Source: Kitasatospora sp. GP82 (GTDB taxonomy: Bacteria > Actinomycetota > Actinomycetes > Streptomycetales > Streptomycetaceae). From it: a DNA stretch of 64,000 nt. The position numbers and the translations under genes were made by a program. The notes beneath the pieces were generated by a model. That model was not told the origin of the DNA and made no database searches. It saw only the letters and a program-made list of their open reading frames with translations. Within the stretch, counting starts at the first letter, position 1; each line of letters begins with the position of its first letter. Shown piece by piece: positions 45,875 to 55,549 of this stretch. Location of the stretch: positions 62,001 through 126,000 of the forward strand of contig NZ_JARZAJ010000008.1 of NCBI RefSeq assembly GCF_029892105.1. Direction: 5' to 3'.

Positions 45875-47746
45875 GTGCCCGCGACCCCCAGCAATGTGCC
45901 AGAGCCCAGCCGTACCGACCCGGCGGTGATCCGCAACTTCTGCATCATCGCCCACATCGACCACGGCAAGTCCACGCTCGCCGACCGGATGCTGCAGATC
46001 ACCGGTGTGGTGGACCCGCGCCAGATGCGCGCTCAGTACCTCGACCGGATGGACATCGAGCGCGAGCGCGGCATCACCATCAAGTCGCAGGCGGTCCGCC
46101 TCCCGTGGGCCCCGAAGACCGGTGAGAACGTGGGTACGACCCACATCCTCAACATGATCGACACCCCGGGCCACGTGGACTTCACGTACGAGGTGTCCCG
46201 CTCCCTCGCCGCCTGCGAGGGCACCATCCTGGTCGTGGACGCCGCGCAGGGCATCGAGGCGCAGACCCTCGCCAACCTGTACCTGGCGCTGGAGAACGAC
46301 CTCACGATCATCCCGGTCCTCAACAAGATCGACCTGCCTGCCGCCCAACCCGAGAAGTACGCGGCCGAGCTCGCGCACATCATCGGCTGCGACCCGGAGG
46401 ACGTCCTCAAGGTCAGCGCCAAGACCGGCCTCGGCGTCGAGGATCTGCTCGACCACGTGGTCGACAAGATCCCCGCCCCGGTCGGCGTCAAGGACGCCCC
46501 GGCCCGCGCGATGATCTTCGACTCGGTGTACGACTCCTACCGTGGCGTGGTCACCTACGTCCGTGTGGTCGACGGCCAGCTCACCAAGCGTGAGCGGATC
46601 GCGATGATGTCCACCGGCGCGACCCACGAGCTGCTGGAGATCGGCGTCATCTCGCCCGAGCCCAAGGTCGCCGAGGGCCTCGGCGTCGGCGAGGTCGGCT
46701 ACATCATCACCGGTGTGAAGGACGTCCGGCAGTCCAAGGTCGGTGACACCATCACCTCGATGCACAAGGGTGCGACCGAGGCGCTGGGCGGCTACAAGGA
46801 CCCGCGTCCGATGGTGTTCTCCGGCCTCTACCCGCTGGACGGCTCCGACTACCCGCTGCTGCGCGACGCCTTGGACAAGCTGCGTCTCAACGACGCCGCC
46901 CTCGTCTACGAGCCGGAGACCTCGGTCGCGCTCGGCTTCGGCTACCGCTGTGGCTTCCTCGGCCTGCTGCACCTGGAGATCATCCGGGAGCGCCTGGAGC
47001 GCGAGTTCAACCTCGACCTGATCTCCACCGCCCCCAACGTGATCTACCGGGTGGTGATGGAGGACGGCACCGAGCACACCGTCACCAACCCGAGCGAGTT
47101 CCCGACCGGCAAGATCGCCGAGGTGTACGAGCCGGTCGTGCGCGGCACCATCCTCGCCCCGAACGAGTTCGTCGGCGCGATCATGGAGCTCTGCCAGGCC
47201 CGCCGCGGCAACCTCCAGGGCATGGACTACCTGTCCGAGGACCGGGTCGAGCTGCGCTACACCCTGCCGCTCGCCGAGATCGTCTTCGACTTCTTCGACC
47301 AGCTGAAGTCCAAGACCCGCGGCTACGGTTCCTTCGACTACGAGCCCATCGGCGAGCAGAGCGCCAACCTGGTCAAGGTGGACATCCTGCTGCACGGTGA
47401 CGCGGTGGACGCCTTCTCCGCGATCGTGCACAAGGACAAGGCGTACAACTACGGCGTGATGATGGCCGGGAAGCTGCAGAAGCTGATCCCGCGCCAGCAG
47501 TTCGAGGTGCCGATCCAGGCGGCCATCGGCTCCCGGGTGATCGCCCGTGAGACGGTGCGCGCCATCCGCAAGGACGTCCTCGCCAAGTGCTACGGCGGTG
47601 ACATCTCGCGTAAGCGGAAGCTGCTGGAGAAGCAGAAGGAGGGCAAGAAGCGGATGAAGATGGTCGGCCGCGTGGAGGTCCCGCAGGAGGCCTTCATCGC
47701 CGCTCTGTCCACCGACGCGGACGCCCCGAAGAGCGAGAAGAAGTAG
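45875..47746 (+). CDS. lepA: Elongation factor 4 (LepA)
   Basis: 623 residues from GTG 45875, where family homology starts (GGAGA about 11 nt upstream; the frame is open to 45770). G-domain motifs AHIDHGKST (G1), DTPGHVDF (G3) and NKID (G4) are intact, followed by EF-G-like domains II, III and V and the LepA-specific C-terminal domain ending in [16 protein letters not shown]. LepA is a ribosomal GTPase that acts in initiation and elongation under stress. Confidence 0.96.
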   Translation: MPATPSNVPEPSRTDPAVIRNFCIIAHIDHGKSTLADRMLQITGVVDPRQMRAQYLDRMDIERERGITIKSQAVRLPWAPKTGENVGTTHILNMIDTPGHVDFTYEVSRSLAACEGTILVVDAAQGIEAQTLANLYLALENDLTIIPVLNKIDLPAAQPEKYAAELAHIIGCDPEDVLKVSAKTGLGVEDLLDHVVDKIPAPVGVKDAPARAMIFDSVYDSYRGVVTYVRVVDGQLTKRERIAMMSTGATHELLEIGVISPEPKVAEGLGVGEVGYIITGVKDVRQSKVGDTITSMHKGATEALGGYKDPRPMVFSGLYPLDGSDYPLLRDALDKLRLNDAALVYEPETSVALGFGYRCGFLGLLHLEIIRERLEREFNLDLISTAPNVIYRVVMEDGTEHTVTNPSEFPTGKIAEVYEPVVRGTILAPNEFVGAIMELCQARRGNLQGMDYLSEDRVELRYTLPLAEIVFDFFDQLKSKTRGYGSFDYEPIGEQSANLVKVDILLHGDAVDAFSAIVHKDKAYNYGVMMAGKLQKLIPRQQFEVPIQAAIGSRVIARETVRAIRKDVLAKCYGGDISRKRKLLEKQKEGKKRMKMVGRVEVPQEAFIAALSTDADAPKSEKK

Positions 47747-47757
47747 CGCCACGGCAG

Positions 47758-47787
47758 ACGGGCCCGGAGCAGCAGCTCCGGGCCCGT
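47758..47787. terminator. Bidirectional terminator between lepA and the oxidoreductase
   Basis: Perfect 13-bp arms with loop agca, 11 nt beyond each gene end. Confidence 0.85.
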
Positions 47788-47797
47788 TCGCGTGCGC

Positions 47798-48865
47798 TCA
47801 CCGCAGGGCGCCGAGCACCCCGCCGACGATCGCCGCCTTGGCCAGCCGCCCTGCCGCCCTGGTGAGGACGGTCGGCCGCATCGAGTCGTCCGGGTGGACG
47901 AGCTGGAGCAGGCCGTCCCGGCGCCCGAGGCTCAGGCACTGCACGACGTAGCGGAAGTCGAAGGGCTCGGTGGTCCGGCCGGTGAGCAGCCTGCCGAGGT
48001 ACCGGCCCATCGGCAGGGCGGTGGCGCAGCCCATCCGCAGGGTGCCGATGCCCGGCACGGTGGCCGAGGCGGCGTCGCCGATCACATGGACGTCCGGGTG
48101 CGAGGTGGAACGCAGGTACTCGTCCACCACCGCGCGCCCTTGGGCGTCGACGGCGAGCCCGGCGTCGGCCGCCAGTGGGAGCGGTTCCAGCGAGGCGGCC
48201 CAGGCGGTGATCTCGGCGTCGATCGTTCCCCGATCGGTGCGCAGCCCTCGCTCGGTCACGGCGGTCACCGGCTGGTGCTCGTCCACATGGACGCCGAGCC
48301 GCCCGAAGACCCGCAGGATGTGCGCACGGCCCTTGGGCGAGAACCAGCCGCCGACCTGGCCGGCCGCGGCGATCCGCACCTGCCACCGCGGGTACGCCTC
48401 GGCGAGTTCGGCCGCCAGCTCGATACCGGTGGCGCCGCCCCCGACCACGGCCACGGTGCCGGGCCGTCCGGCCGCCGTCAGCCGCCGGTGCAGTTCGGCG
48501 GCGCGTTCGGCCGAGTAGGCGTGCTCTGCGGCGCCGGGGACACCGTGCCAGGCGGTCCGGCTGCCGAGCGCGTAGACCAGGGTGTCGTACGGAACGGTCT
48601 CGCCGGAGTCCAGGCAGACCTTTCGACCCGTCAGGTCGATCTCGGTGGCGCGAGCCTGACGGTGTTCCACCTGGCGGCCGCGCAGCAGCTGGGCGATGGT
48701 GGGCCACGGTGCGCCGTGGCCTGCGGCCGTCTCGTGCTGGCGGATCCGGTGGGCGAAGCGGCCCTCGGGGGCGACCAGCATGGCCCGGTGCTGCCGGCCC
48801 ACCTCGGTGGCGGTGGCGAGGCCTGCGTAGCCCGCGCCCAGTACGACGATCTGCTTGCCGGTCAT
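47798..48865 (-). CDS. NDH-2-like FAD-dependent pyridine nucleotide oxidoreductase
   Basis: 355 residues with two Rossmann motifs: VVLGAGYAGLATATEV (FAD, residues 6-21) and VAVVGGGATGIELAAELAE (NAD(P)H, about 140-158), plus the FAD C-terminal motif VHVIGDAAS. The type II NADH dehydrogenase/carotenoid-type oxidoreductase family is clear; the electron acceptor is not. GGGAGGA lies 5 nt before the ATG. A candidate ECF41 promoter lies about 60 nt upstream, pointing to control by the adjacent sigma factor. Confidence 0.9.
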   Translation of the reverse strand: MTGKQIVVLGAGYAGLATATEVGRQHRAMLVAPEGRFAHRIRQHETAAGHGAPWPTIAQLLRGRQVEHRQARATEIDLTGRKVCLDSGETVPYDTLVYALGSRTAWHGVPGAAEHAYSAERAAELHRRLTAAGRPGTVAVVGGGATGIELAAELAEAYPRWQVRIAAAGQVGGWFSPKGRAHILRVFGRLGVHVDEHQPVTAVTERGLRTDRGTIDAEITAWAASLEPLPLAADAGLAVDAQGRAVVDEYLRSTSHPDVHVIGDAASATVPGIGTLRMGCATALPMGRYLGRLLTGRTTEPFDFRYVVQCLSLGRRDGLLQLVHPDDSMRPTVLTRAAGRLAKAAIVGGVLGALR

Positions 48866-48921
48866 GGCATCCTCCCGCGATGCGGTTGCCCTGTGCGCGG
48901 ATGCCGCGCATTCGCGAGGAG

Positions 48922-48948
48922 GACGGAGCAGCCCGCCCGAGTGTGACC
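48922..48948 (-). promoter_or_regulatory. Candidate ECF41-type promoter for the oxidoreductase
   Basis: On the minus strand, GGTCACA (48942-48948), a 16-nt spacer and CGTC (48922-48925). This differs by one base from the TGTCACA-N16-CGTC type I recall for ECF41 sigma factors, and the gene for such a factor is directly upstream. Confidence 0.55.
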
Positions 48949-48958
48949 ATGACCTGTG

Positions 48959-49849
48959 TCACGCCAGATGGGCGAGCTTCTCCGGGTTGACCACGACGTA
49001 CGCCTCGGTGATCCGTCCGCCCGCCACGGTGAAGGCCACCACGCCGGTGACCTGGCCCGACTCGGTGGCAAGCGCCAGACCGGGCTCGCCGTTGACCAGG
49101 ACGAAGTCCAGTACGCCGGCCTTGGCCGCGCCGAGCCACTTTCCGGCCAGACCCAGCACCAGGCGGGAGACCTTGTCCGCGCCGAGGATGGGACGGACCG
49201 CGGCCGAGACGACGCCGCCGCCGTCGGAGTGCCAGACCACGTCGGGGTCGAGGACGGCGAGCAGCGCCTGGATGTCGCCGCTCGCGGTGGCGGCGGCGAA
49301 GGCGTGCACCGCCTGCCGGTGCTCGGCCGGTTTCACCCGGCCGCCGCGCCCGTTCCCGGCCTTGACCCGCCGTCGGGCCCGGGAGGCCAGCTGGCGGGTG
49401 GCGTCGGGGGTGCGGTCGAGGGTGGCGGCGATCTCGTCGAAGCCGATGGAGAAGACGTCGTGCAGGACGAAGGCGGTGCGCTCGGCCGGGGTGAGCTGCT
49501 CCATCACGGCGAGCAGTGCGAGCGAGACCTCCTCGCCGAGCTCGGCGAGCCGGTCGGGGGTGTGCTCGTCGGTGAGCAGCGGTTCGGGGAGCCACTCGCC
49601 GTAGTACGACTCGCGGCGGACCCGGGCCGAGCCCAGCTGGTCGTAGCAGAGCCGGGTGACGATGGTGGTCAGGTAGGCGCGCGGGTCGGCCACCTGGGAC
49701 TGGTCCACCGCACGCCAGCGCAGCCAGGTCTCCTGCAGTACGTCCTCGGCGTCCGTGACCGAGCCGAGCAGCCGGTACGCGACCGAGCCCAGGTAGCGCC
49801 GGTTGGCCTGGTATGCGTCCGCGCCAGTGGCTGAGCCTTCGTCACTCAC
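48959..49849 (-). CDS. ECF41-group RNA polymerase sigma factor with SnoaL-like C-terminal domain
   Basis: 296 residues. Sigma2 (about 12-80) and sigma4 (about 105-160) are followed by a SnoaL-like domain (about 175-296). ECF41 hallmarks are present: WLPEPL in the linker, a DGGG motif and NPEKL near the C-terminus. In this group the fused domain replaces an anti-sigma factor. The GTG is 6 nt after TACGGT (minus strand, 49856-49861), predicting a leaderless, housekeeping-type transcript. ECF41 genes usually sit beside an oxidoreductase or decarboxylase gene, as here. Confidence 0.9.
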   Translation of the reverse strand: MSDEGSATGADAYQANRRYLGSVAYRLLGSVTDAEDVLQETWLRWRAVDQSQVADPRAYLTTIVTRLCYDQLGSARVRRESYYGEWLPEPLLTDEHTPDRLAELGEEVSLALLAVMEQLTPAERTAFVLHDVFSIGFDEIAATLDRTPDATRQLASRARRRVKAGNGRGGRVKPAEHRQAVHAFAAATASGDIQALLAVLDPDVVWHSDGGGVVSAAVRPILGADKVSRLVLGLAGKWLGAAKAGVLDFVLVNGEPGLALATESGQVTGVVAFTVAGGRITEAYVVVNPEKLAHLA

Positions 49850-50022
49850 CCGAACACCGTAGCGCGTCAGAGCGGCTCCTCATGGGTGCGGGCTCTGCTC
49901 GCTCAACCTCGTGCGCGGCCAACCATGCACCGCCTCAGGTGTGAACTGTTCGCGTAACTTGCACTGCCCGGAGGCGCGGGACGTGGCTGATCGGGTTCGT
50001 TTCGGCCCCTGAGGTCAAGGGC

Positions 50023-50535
50023 CTATGGGTGGCTGGCCGTGGTCATGACTCGGCGCAGCAGCTGATTGAGGGTCTGCGCCTCCTCGGGGGTGAGGGTGGC
50101 GAGGGCCTCCTGCTGGAGGCCGAGGCCGACGCCGACGGCGCGGTCGACCAGGTCGAGGCCGGTGTCGGTGAGGGTGATCCGCAGGCCGCGCCGGTCGCTC
50201 GGGTCGGGGGAGCGGGTGACCAGGCCGGCCCGCTCCAGCTTGTCCAGGCGGCCGGTCATCCCGCCGGTGGTGAGCATCAGGGTGGCGGTGAGCTCGCGGG
50301 GCGAGAGGGTGTACGGCGCATCGGACCGGCGGAGGGTGGCCAGCACGTCGAACTCGCCGCGGCCGATGCCGAAGGCGGCGAAAGCGGCCTCCATCCGGTC
50401 GCCCATCAGCCGTGAGATCCGGAAGATCCGGCCGAACGCGGCCATCGCCTCGGTCTGCAGATCGGGCCGGACCCGGGCCCACTGGGCGGTGATGGCATCG
50501 ACGGCATCGGGGGCGGCGGTGGTCTTTCGGTCCAT
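50023..50535 (-). CDS. MarR-family transcriptional regulator
   Basis: 170 residues from ATG 50535 (MDRKTT); a longer frame reaches 50556. The winged helix covers about 55-125 with LSPRELTATLMLTTGGMTGRLDKLERAGLV as recognition helix region and DRRGLRITLT as wing. It is divergent from an EamA exporter gene across an AT-rich palindromic region, so it is probably the local repressor of itself and that gene, released by a small molecule. Confidence 0.88.
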   Translation of the reverse strand: MDRKTTAAPDAVDAITAQWARVRPDLQTEAMAAFGRIFRISRLMGDRMEAAFAAFGIGRGEFDVLATLRRSDAPYTLSPRELTATLMLTTGGMTGRLDKLERAGLVTRSPDPSDRRGLRITLTDTGLDLVDRAVGVGLGLQQEALATLTPEEAQTLNQLLRRVMTTASHP

Positions 50536-50564
50536 GGGGCCAGTCTCGCACGGCATCGGCCGAC

Positions 50565-50608
50565 AGAAAGTTAATTGACAGTAAGTTGCTTAGCGCTAAG
50601 TTATTTAC
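50565..50608. promoter_or_regulatory. MarR-type operator and EamA promoter
   Basis: TTGACA (50575-50580), 16 nt, TAAGTT (50597-50602), ending 6 nt before the EamA ATG. The 12-bp palindrome CTTAGCGCTAAG (50589-50600) covers spacer and -10, and TAAGTT is repeated at 50582. The region is strikingly AT-rich for this genome. Confidence 0.7.
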
Positions 50609-51547
50609 ATGCTATCCGTGTCGACGCGCACCGTCGTGCTCACCGCCCTCGCCCCGCTGGCCTGGGGCTCCACCTACTTCGTGACCTCCGAGTACCTCCC
50701 CGCCGAGCGGCCGCTGCTCGCCGCCACCCTGCGGGCGCTGCCGGCCGGGCTGGTGCTGCTGGCGGTGGGCAGACGGCTGCCGCAGGGCGTCTGGTGGTGG
50801 CGGGCGGCGCTGCTCGGGGCGCTCAACATCGGGGTGTTCTTCGCCCTGCTGTTCGTCGCCGCCTACCGCCTGCCGGGCGGGGTAGCGGCCGTGCTCGGGG
50901 CCGTGCAGCCGCTGCTGGCGGCCGGGCTCGCGGTGCCGCTGCTGGGGGAGCGGGCCGGTCGCCGGGCGGTGACCGCCGGGCTGGCCGGGGTGTTCGGAGT
51001 CGCCCTGGTGGTGCTGCGGGCCACCGCGGAGCTGGACACCATCGGCGTCCTGGCCGGGCTCGGCGGGGCGGCCTGCATGGCGGCCGGCACCGTGCTGACC
51101 AAGCGCTGGGGCCGTCCCGAGGGTGTCGGTCCGCTCGTTCTGACGGGCTGGCAGCTGACGGCCGGCGGTCTGCTGCTGCTCCCGGTCGCGCTGCTTGCGG
51201 AGGGCGCACCGCCCGCGCTGACCGGCGCCAACCTGCTCGGCTACGGCTACCTCGCGGTGCTCAACACGGCCCTCGCGTACTGGCTCTGGTTCCGTGGCAT
51301 CGGCCGACTGCCCGCCACCTCGGTCGCCTTCCTCGGCCTGCTGAGCCCGGTCTCCGCCGCCGTGATCGGCTGGGTCGCCCTCGGCCAGTCCCTGACGGTG
51401 ATCCAGCTGCTCGGTATGGCGATCGCACTGGGCAGCACGGTGCTCGGTCAGAAGCGTGCCACGGCCCGGAAAAGCGGTGAGGGGGAGCCGGAGCTCCCCC
51501 TCACCGCGCCCGAGCGGGACCGTCAGTCCACCTCGGCGACCGCCTGA
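50609..51547 (+). CDS. EamA/DMT-family exporter
   Basis: 312 residues with about ten hydrophobic spans in two EamA repeats (LAPLAWGSTYFVTSEYLP in the first, ALAYWLWFRGIGRLPATSVAFL in the second). Such drug/metabolite transporters export amino acids, toxins or metabolites; the substrate is unknown. The ATG follows TAAGTT by 6 nt, so the mRNA is probably leaderless and MarR-controlled. The last 25 bp overlap the convergent ABC gene. Confidence 0.88.
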   Translation: MLSVSTRTVVLTALAPLAWGSTYFVTSEYLPAERPLLAATLRALPAGLVLLAVGRRLPQGVWWWRAALLGALNIGVFFALLFVAAYRLPGGVAAVLGAVQPLLAAGLAVPLLGERAGRRAVTAGLAGVFGVALVVLRATAELDTIGVLAGLGGAACMAAGTVLTKRWGRPEGVGPLVLTGWQLTAGGLLLLPVALLAEGAPPALTGANLLGYGYLAVLNTALAYWLWFRGIGRLPATSVAFLGLLSPVSAAVIGWVALGQSLTVIQLLGMAIALGSTVLGQKRATARKSGEGEPELPLTAPERDRQSTSATA

Positions 51548-53514
51548 GCGAACTGGGCCTGGTAGAGGCGGGCGTAGGCTCCCTCGGCGACGATCAGGTC
51601 GTCGTGGGAGCCCTGCTCGACGATCGAGCCGTTCTCCATCACCAGGATCACGTCGGCGTCCCGGATGGTGGAGAGGCGGTGGGCGATCACAAAGCTGGTC
51701 CGTCCACTGCGCAGCCGGGCCATGGCCCGCTGGATGAGGACCTCGGTACGGGTGTCCACCGAGCTGGTCGCCTCGTCCAGGACCAGGATGCTGGGCTGGG
51801 CGAGGAAGGCCCGGGCGATGGTGATCAGCTGCTTCTCGCCCGCGCTGACGCCGGTGCCCTCGTCGTCGATGACGGTGTCGTATCCGTCGGGCAGGGTGCG
51901 CACGAAGCGGTCCACATGGGCCGCCTTGGCGGCGGCGACGACCTGCTCGCGGGTGGTGTCCTGGGCGCCGTACGCGATGTTGTCCGCGATGGTGCCGCCG
52001 AACAGCCAGGTGTCCTGGAGCACCATGCCGATGCCGGAACGCAGTTCCTCGCGGGACATCGCGGCGATGTCCACCCCGTCCAGGGTGATCCGGCCGCCGC
52101 TGACCTCGTAGAAGCGCATCAGGAGGTTGACCATGGTGGTCTTGCCCGCGCCGGTCGGACCGACGATGGCCACGGTGTGGCCGGGTTCGACCTTGAGCGA
52201 GAGGCCGTCGATCAGCGGCTTCTCCGGGTCGTACCGGAAGGACACCTCCTCGAAGGCGACCCGCCCGCGCAGCTCGGCCGGACGCTCGGGCATCGCGGGC
52301 TCGGGCGTCTGCTCGGGGGCGTCCAGCAGCTCGAAGACCCGCTCGGCGGAGGCGACCCCGGACTGCACCAGGTTGGCCATCGAGGCGACCTGGGTGAGCG
52401 GCTGGCTGAACTGCCGGGAGTACTGGATGAACGCCTGCACATCGCCGATCGTCAGTGCACCGCTGGCCACCCGCAGACCGCCGATGACCGCGACCAGCAC
52501 GTAGTTGAGGTTGCCGATCAGCATCATCGAGGGCTGGATGATGCCGGAGATGAACTGGGCCTTGAAGCTGGAGGCGTAGAGCGCCTCGTTCTCCTGACGG
52601 AAGGTCTCGGCGGCCTCCTTCTGGCGGCCGAAGACCTTCACCAGCGAGTGGCCGGTGTACATCTCCTCGATGTGCGCGTTCAGTGCGCCGGTGGTCTTCC
52701 ACTGGGTGATGAACTGCGGCTGGGCCCGCTTGCCGACCTTGGCGGCGACCATCACCGACACCGGTACCGAGATCAGGGCGACCAGGGCGAGCAGCGGCGA
52801 GATCCAGAACATCATCGCCAGCACACCGACGATGGTGAGCAGCGAGTTCACCACCTGGCCCATGGTCTGCTGCATGGACTGGCCGATGTTGTCGATGTCG
52901 TTGGTGACCCGGCTGAGCACCTCGCCGCGTGGCTGCTTGTCGAAGTAGCTCAGCGGCAGCCGGGAGATCTTGGCGTCGACGGACTCACGCAGCCGGTAGA
53001 CGGTCTTGTTGATCGCGCTGGCGGCGAGCCGGCCCTGGACGATGCCGAAACAGGCGGACGCCAGGTAGATCGCCAGCACCCAGAGCAGCACGGTGCCGAT
53101 CGCGCCGAAGTCCATGCCGTGGCCGGGAGTGAAGTCCACCGAGGCGAGCATGTCGGCGATGCGGCCCTTGCCCTCGTGCCGCAGGCCCTCGATCACCTGG
53201 TCCTTGGAGACCCCGGCGGGGGACTGGCGGCCGATCACCCCGGCGAAGATCAGGTCGGTGGCGTGGCCGAGCACCCTGGGCCCGACCACGGCGCAGCTGA
53301 TGCTGAGCACGCCGAGGGCGAGAACGGCGGTGAGGGTGGCCCGCTCGGGGCGCAGCAGGTGCAGGACACGCTTGCCGGAGCCCTTGAAGTCCAGCGACTT
53401 CTCCTGCCCCTGGCCGCCCATGAACCGGCCTGGTCCGGCCGGTCCGCGTCGGGCGGCGGCCTCCTGGGAGGTGGAGTTGTGGCCGTCCTTCTGTGGTGTC
53501 TCAGCGGTGGTCAC
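51523..53514 (-). CDS. ABC exporter subunit, consensus half (fused permease-ATPase)
   Basis: 663 residues. A polar N-terminus (about 1-60), six transmembrane helices (about 65-370) and an ATPase domain with Walker A VGPTGAGKTT and Walker B ILVLDEATS with catalytic Glu. The signature is degenerate (VSAGEKQ in place of LSGGQ). The GTG overlaps the upstream partner's stop (GTGA), so the two half-transporters are translationally coupled and form a heterodimer. The substrate is unknown; multidrug or lipid export is typical. Confidence 0.9.
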   Translation of the reverse strand: MTTAETPQKDGHNSTSQEAAARRGPAGPGRFMGGQGQEKSLDFKGSGKRVLHLLRPERATLTAVLALGVLSISCAVVGPRVLGHATDLIFAGVIGRQSPAGVSKDQVIEGLRHEGKGRIADMLASVDFTPGHGMDFGAIGTVLLWVLAIYLASACFGIVQGRLAASAINKTVYRLRESVDAKISRLPLSYFDKQPRGEVLSRVTNDIDNIGQSMQQTMGQVVNSLLTIVGVLAMMFWISPLLALVALISVPVSVMVAAKVGKRAQPQFITQWKTTGALNAHIEEMYTGHSLVKVFGRQKEAAETFRQENEALYASSFKAQFISGIIQPSMMLIGNLNYVLVAVIGGLRVASGALTIGDVQAFIQYSRQFSQPLTQVASMANLVQSGVASAERVFELLDAPEQTPEPAMPERPAELRGRVAFEEVSFRYDPEKPLIDGLSLKVEPGHTVAIVGPTGAGKTTMVNLLMRFYEVSGGRITLDGVDIAAMSREELRSGIGMVLQDTWLFGGTIADNIAYGAQDTTREQVVAAAKAAHVDRFVRTLPDGYDTVIDDEGTGVSAGEKQLITIARAFLAQPSILVLDEATSSVDTRTEVLIQRAMARLRSGRTSFVIAHRLSTIRDADVILVMENGSIVEQGSHDDLIVAEGAYARLYQAQFAQAVAEVD

Positions 53515-55244
53515 GCCGCCTCCTGCTCGGTGAGCTGGGAGAGCACGATCTCCCGGTATGTCGGGTTGTCGGCCATCAGTTCCTGATGGGTGCCGCTGCC
53601 GACCACGGCGCCCTCGTCCAGCACGATGATCCGGTCGGCGTCCCGGATGGTGCTGACCCGCTGGGCGACGATCACCACTGTCGCCTCGGCGGTCTCCCGG
53701 GCGAGCGCCTTGCGCAGCCTGGCGTCGGTGGCGTAGTCGAGGGCCGAGAAGGAGTCGTCGAAGAGGTAGATCTCCGGACGGCGGACCAGGGCGCGGGCGA
53801 TGGCCAGGCGCTGGCGCTGACCGCCGGAGACATTGCTGCCGCCCTGGGCGATCGGGGCGTCGAGGCCCTCGGTGAGTTTCTCGACGAAGTCCTTGGCCTG
53901 CGCGATCTCCAGGGCCTGCCAGAGCTCCTCGTCGGTGGCGTCGGGGCGGCCGTAGCGGAGGTTGCTGGCGACCGTCCCGGAAAACAGGTACGGCTTCTGC
54001 GGGACCAGCCCGACCGTCTCGGCGAGCAGGGCGGGGGAGAGCTCGCGGACGTCGACGCCGTCCACCAGCACCTGCCCGCCGGTCGCGTCGAAGAGCCGGG
54101 GAACCAGACCGAGCAGGGTGGACTTGCCGCTGCCGGTGGACCCGATCACGGCGGTGGTCTCGCCGGGCCGGGCCAGGATGTCGATGCCGCGCAGCACGGA
54201 GGCCTCGGCACCCGGGTAGCAGAACTCGACGTTGCGCAGCTCCAGGTGGCCCCGGTGGAGCAGCTCGGTGACCGGGCTGGCGGGCGGTACGACGCTGGAC
54301 TCGGTCGCCATGACCTCGCCGATGCGCTCGGCGCAGACCTCGGCGCGCGGCACCATCATGAACATGAAGGTGGCCATCATGACGCTCATCAGGATCTGCA
54401 TCAGGTAGGAGAGGAAGGCCGTCAGCCCGCCGACCTGCATCCCGCCGCTGTCGATGCGGTGCGCGCCGAACCACATCACGCCGACGCTGGACACGTTCAC
54501 CACCATCATCACGGTGGGGAACATGAAGGACATCAGCCGGCCGACCCGCAGCGAGACCGCGGTCAGCTCGGTGTTGGCACCGGCGAATCGGTCCTGCTCG
54601 TGACCGTCCTTGACGAAGGCCCGGATGACCCGGATACCGGTGATCTGCTCGCGCAGGACCCGGTTGACGGTGTCGATCCGGGTCTGCATGGTGCGGAACT
54701 GCGGCCGCATCCGCCGGACCAGCAGAGTCACCACGACGCCCAGGACGGGCACCACGACCAGCAGCAGGCCGGAGAGCGGCACGTCCTGGTTGAGCGCCAT
54801 GACGATGCCGCCGATGCACATGATCGGGGCGGCGACCATCAGCGTGAAGGCCATCAGGGTCACCATCTGGACCTGCTGGACGTCATTGGTGGTGCGGGTG
54901 ATCAGTGAGGGGGCTCCGAAGCTGCCCATCTCCCGGGCGGAGAAGCTCTGCACCCGGTCGAAGACGGCCGCGCGGATGTCCCGTCCGACCGCCATCGCGG
55001 TGCGCGCCCCGTAGTACACGGCGCCGATCGAGCAGGCGGCCTGGGCGATGGTGACGGCGATCATCACCCCGCCGATCCGCAGGATGTATCCGGTGTCGCC
55101 CTTCACTACCCCGCTGTCGATGATGTCGGCGTTCAGCGTCGGCAGGTACAGCGCCCCGATGGTCGCCACGAGTTGGAGCAGGACGAGCAGTGAAATCGGT
55201 TTGGAGTAGCGGCCCAGATGGGCACGCAGGAGTTTGAGCAGCAC
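53511..55244 (-). CDS. ABC exporter subunit, degenerate half (fused permease-ATPase)
   Basis: 577 residues from a GTG. Six transmembrane helices (about 15-310) and an ATPase domain with Walker A IGSTGSGKST, signature VSGGQRQRLAIARAL and a Walker B ending LFDDS, with Asp where catalytic Glu is expected. With the partner's degenerate signature this gives one hydrolytic and one silent site, as in TM287/288- and BmrCD-type exporters. A -10 box TAGGGT lies on the minus strand at 55278-55283. Confidence 0.9.
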   Translation of the reverse strand: MLLKLLRAHLGRYSKPISLLVLLQLVATIGALYLPTLNADIIDSGVVKGDTGYILRIGGVMIAVTIAQAACSIGAVYYGARTAMAVGRDIRAAVFDRVQSFSAREMGSFGAPSLITRTTNDVQQVQMVTLMAFTLMVAAPIMCIGGIVMALNQDVPLSGLLLVVVPVLGVVVTLLVRRMRPQFRTMQTRIDTVNRVLREQITGIRVIRAFVKDGHEQDRFAGANTELTAVSLRVGRLMSFMFPTVMMVVNVSSVGVMWFGAHRIDSGGMQVGGLTAFLSYLMQILMSVMMATFMFMMVPRAEVCAERIGEVMATESSVVPPASPVTELLHRGHLELRNVEFCYPGAEASVLRGIDILARPGETTAVIGSTGSGKSTLLGLVPRLFDATGGQVLVDGVDVRELSPALLAETVGLVPQKPYLFSGTVASNLRYGRPDATDEELWQALEIAQAKDFVEKLTEGLDAPIAQGGSNVSGGQRQRLAIARALVRRPEIYLFDDSFSALDYATDARLRKALARETAEATVVIVAQRVSTIRDADRIIVLDEGAVVGSGTHQELMADNPTYREIVLSQLTEQEAA

Positions 55245-55549
55245 CTGGACACTCTCGTTCTCGGCTTGGGTGTTCGCACCCTATTTTCAGCTCTCCCACA
55301 GACGAGTGCGGGGCTTTGACGCTGCCGGGGCGGGCGGATTTCGTGTGGGTCCCGCACCGTCGGTCTGCTGCGGGTCTGCACTGCGGGTTCACCAGTGTGC
55401 CAGCTGCCGGTACCCCCTTACGGAACGGCCCGGTAGCCCCTAGGCTGCGTATTGCCCTCTTGTTACTCGCTGGTTAATAAGGCGGGCCGGTCGGCTGCCC
55501 CCACGGCCAACCGACCTCACCCTCGACCACCCGCCCCCGGAGGTCCTCG
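55245..55549. other. Divergent promoter region between ABC exporter and acyl-CoA synthetase
   Basis: 305 bp with no gene. The left side holds the leftward -10 TAGGGT (55278-55283); the right side holds the rightward promoter at 55452-55480. The middle is GC-rich with no clear structure. Confidence 0.5.
55452..55480 (+). promoter_or_regulatory. Promoter of the acyl-CoA synthetase gene
   Basis: TTGCCC (55452-55457), 17 nt, TAATAA (55475-55480). The overlapping TTACTCGCTGGTTAA is a partial palindrome that could be a TetR-type lipid-responsive site (weak). Confidence 0.55.
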
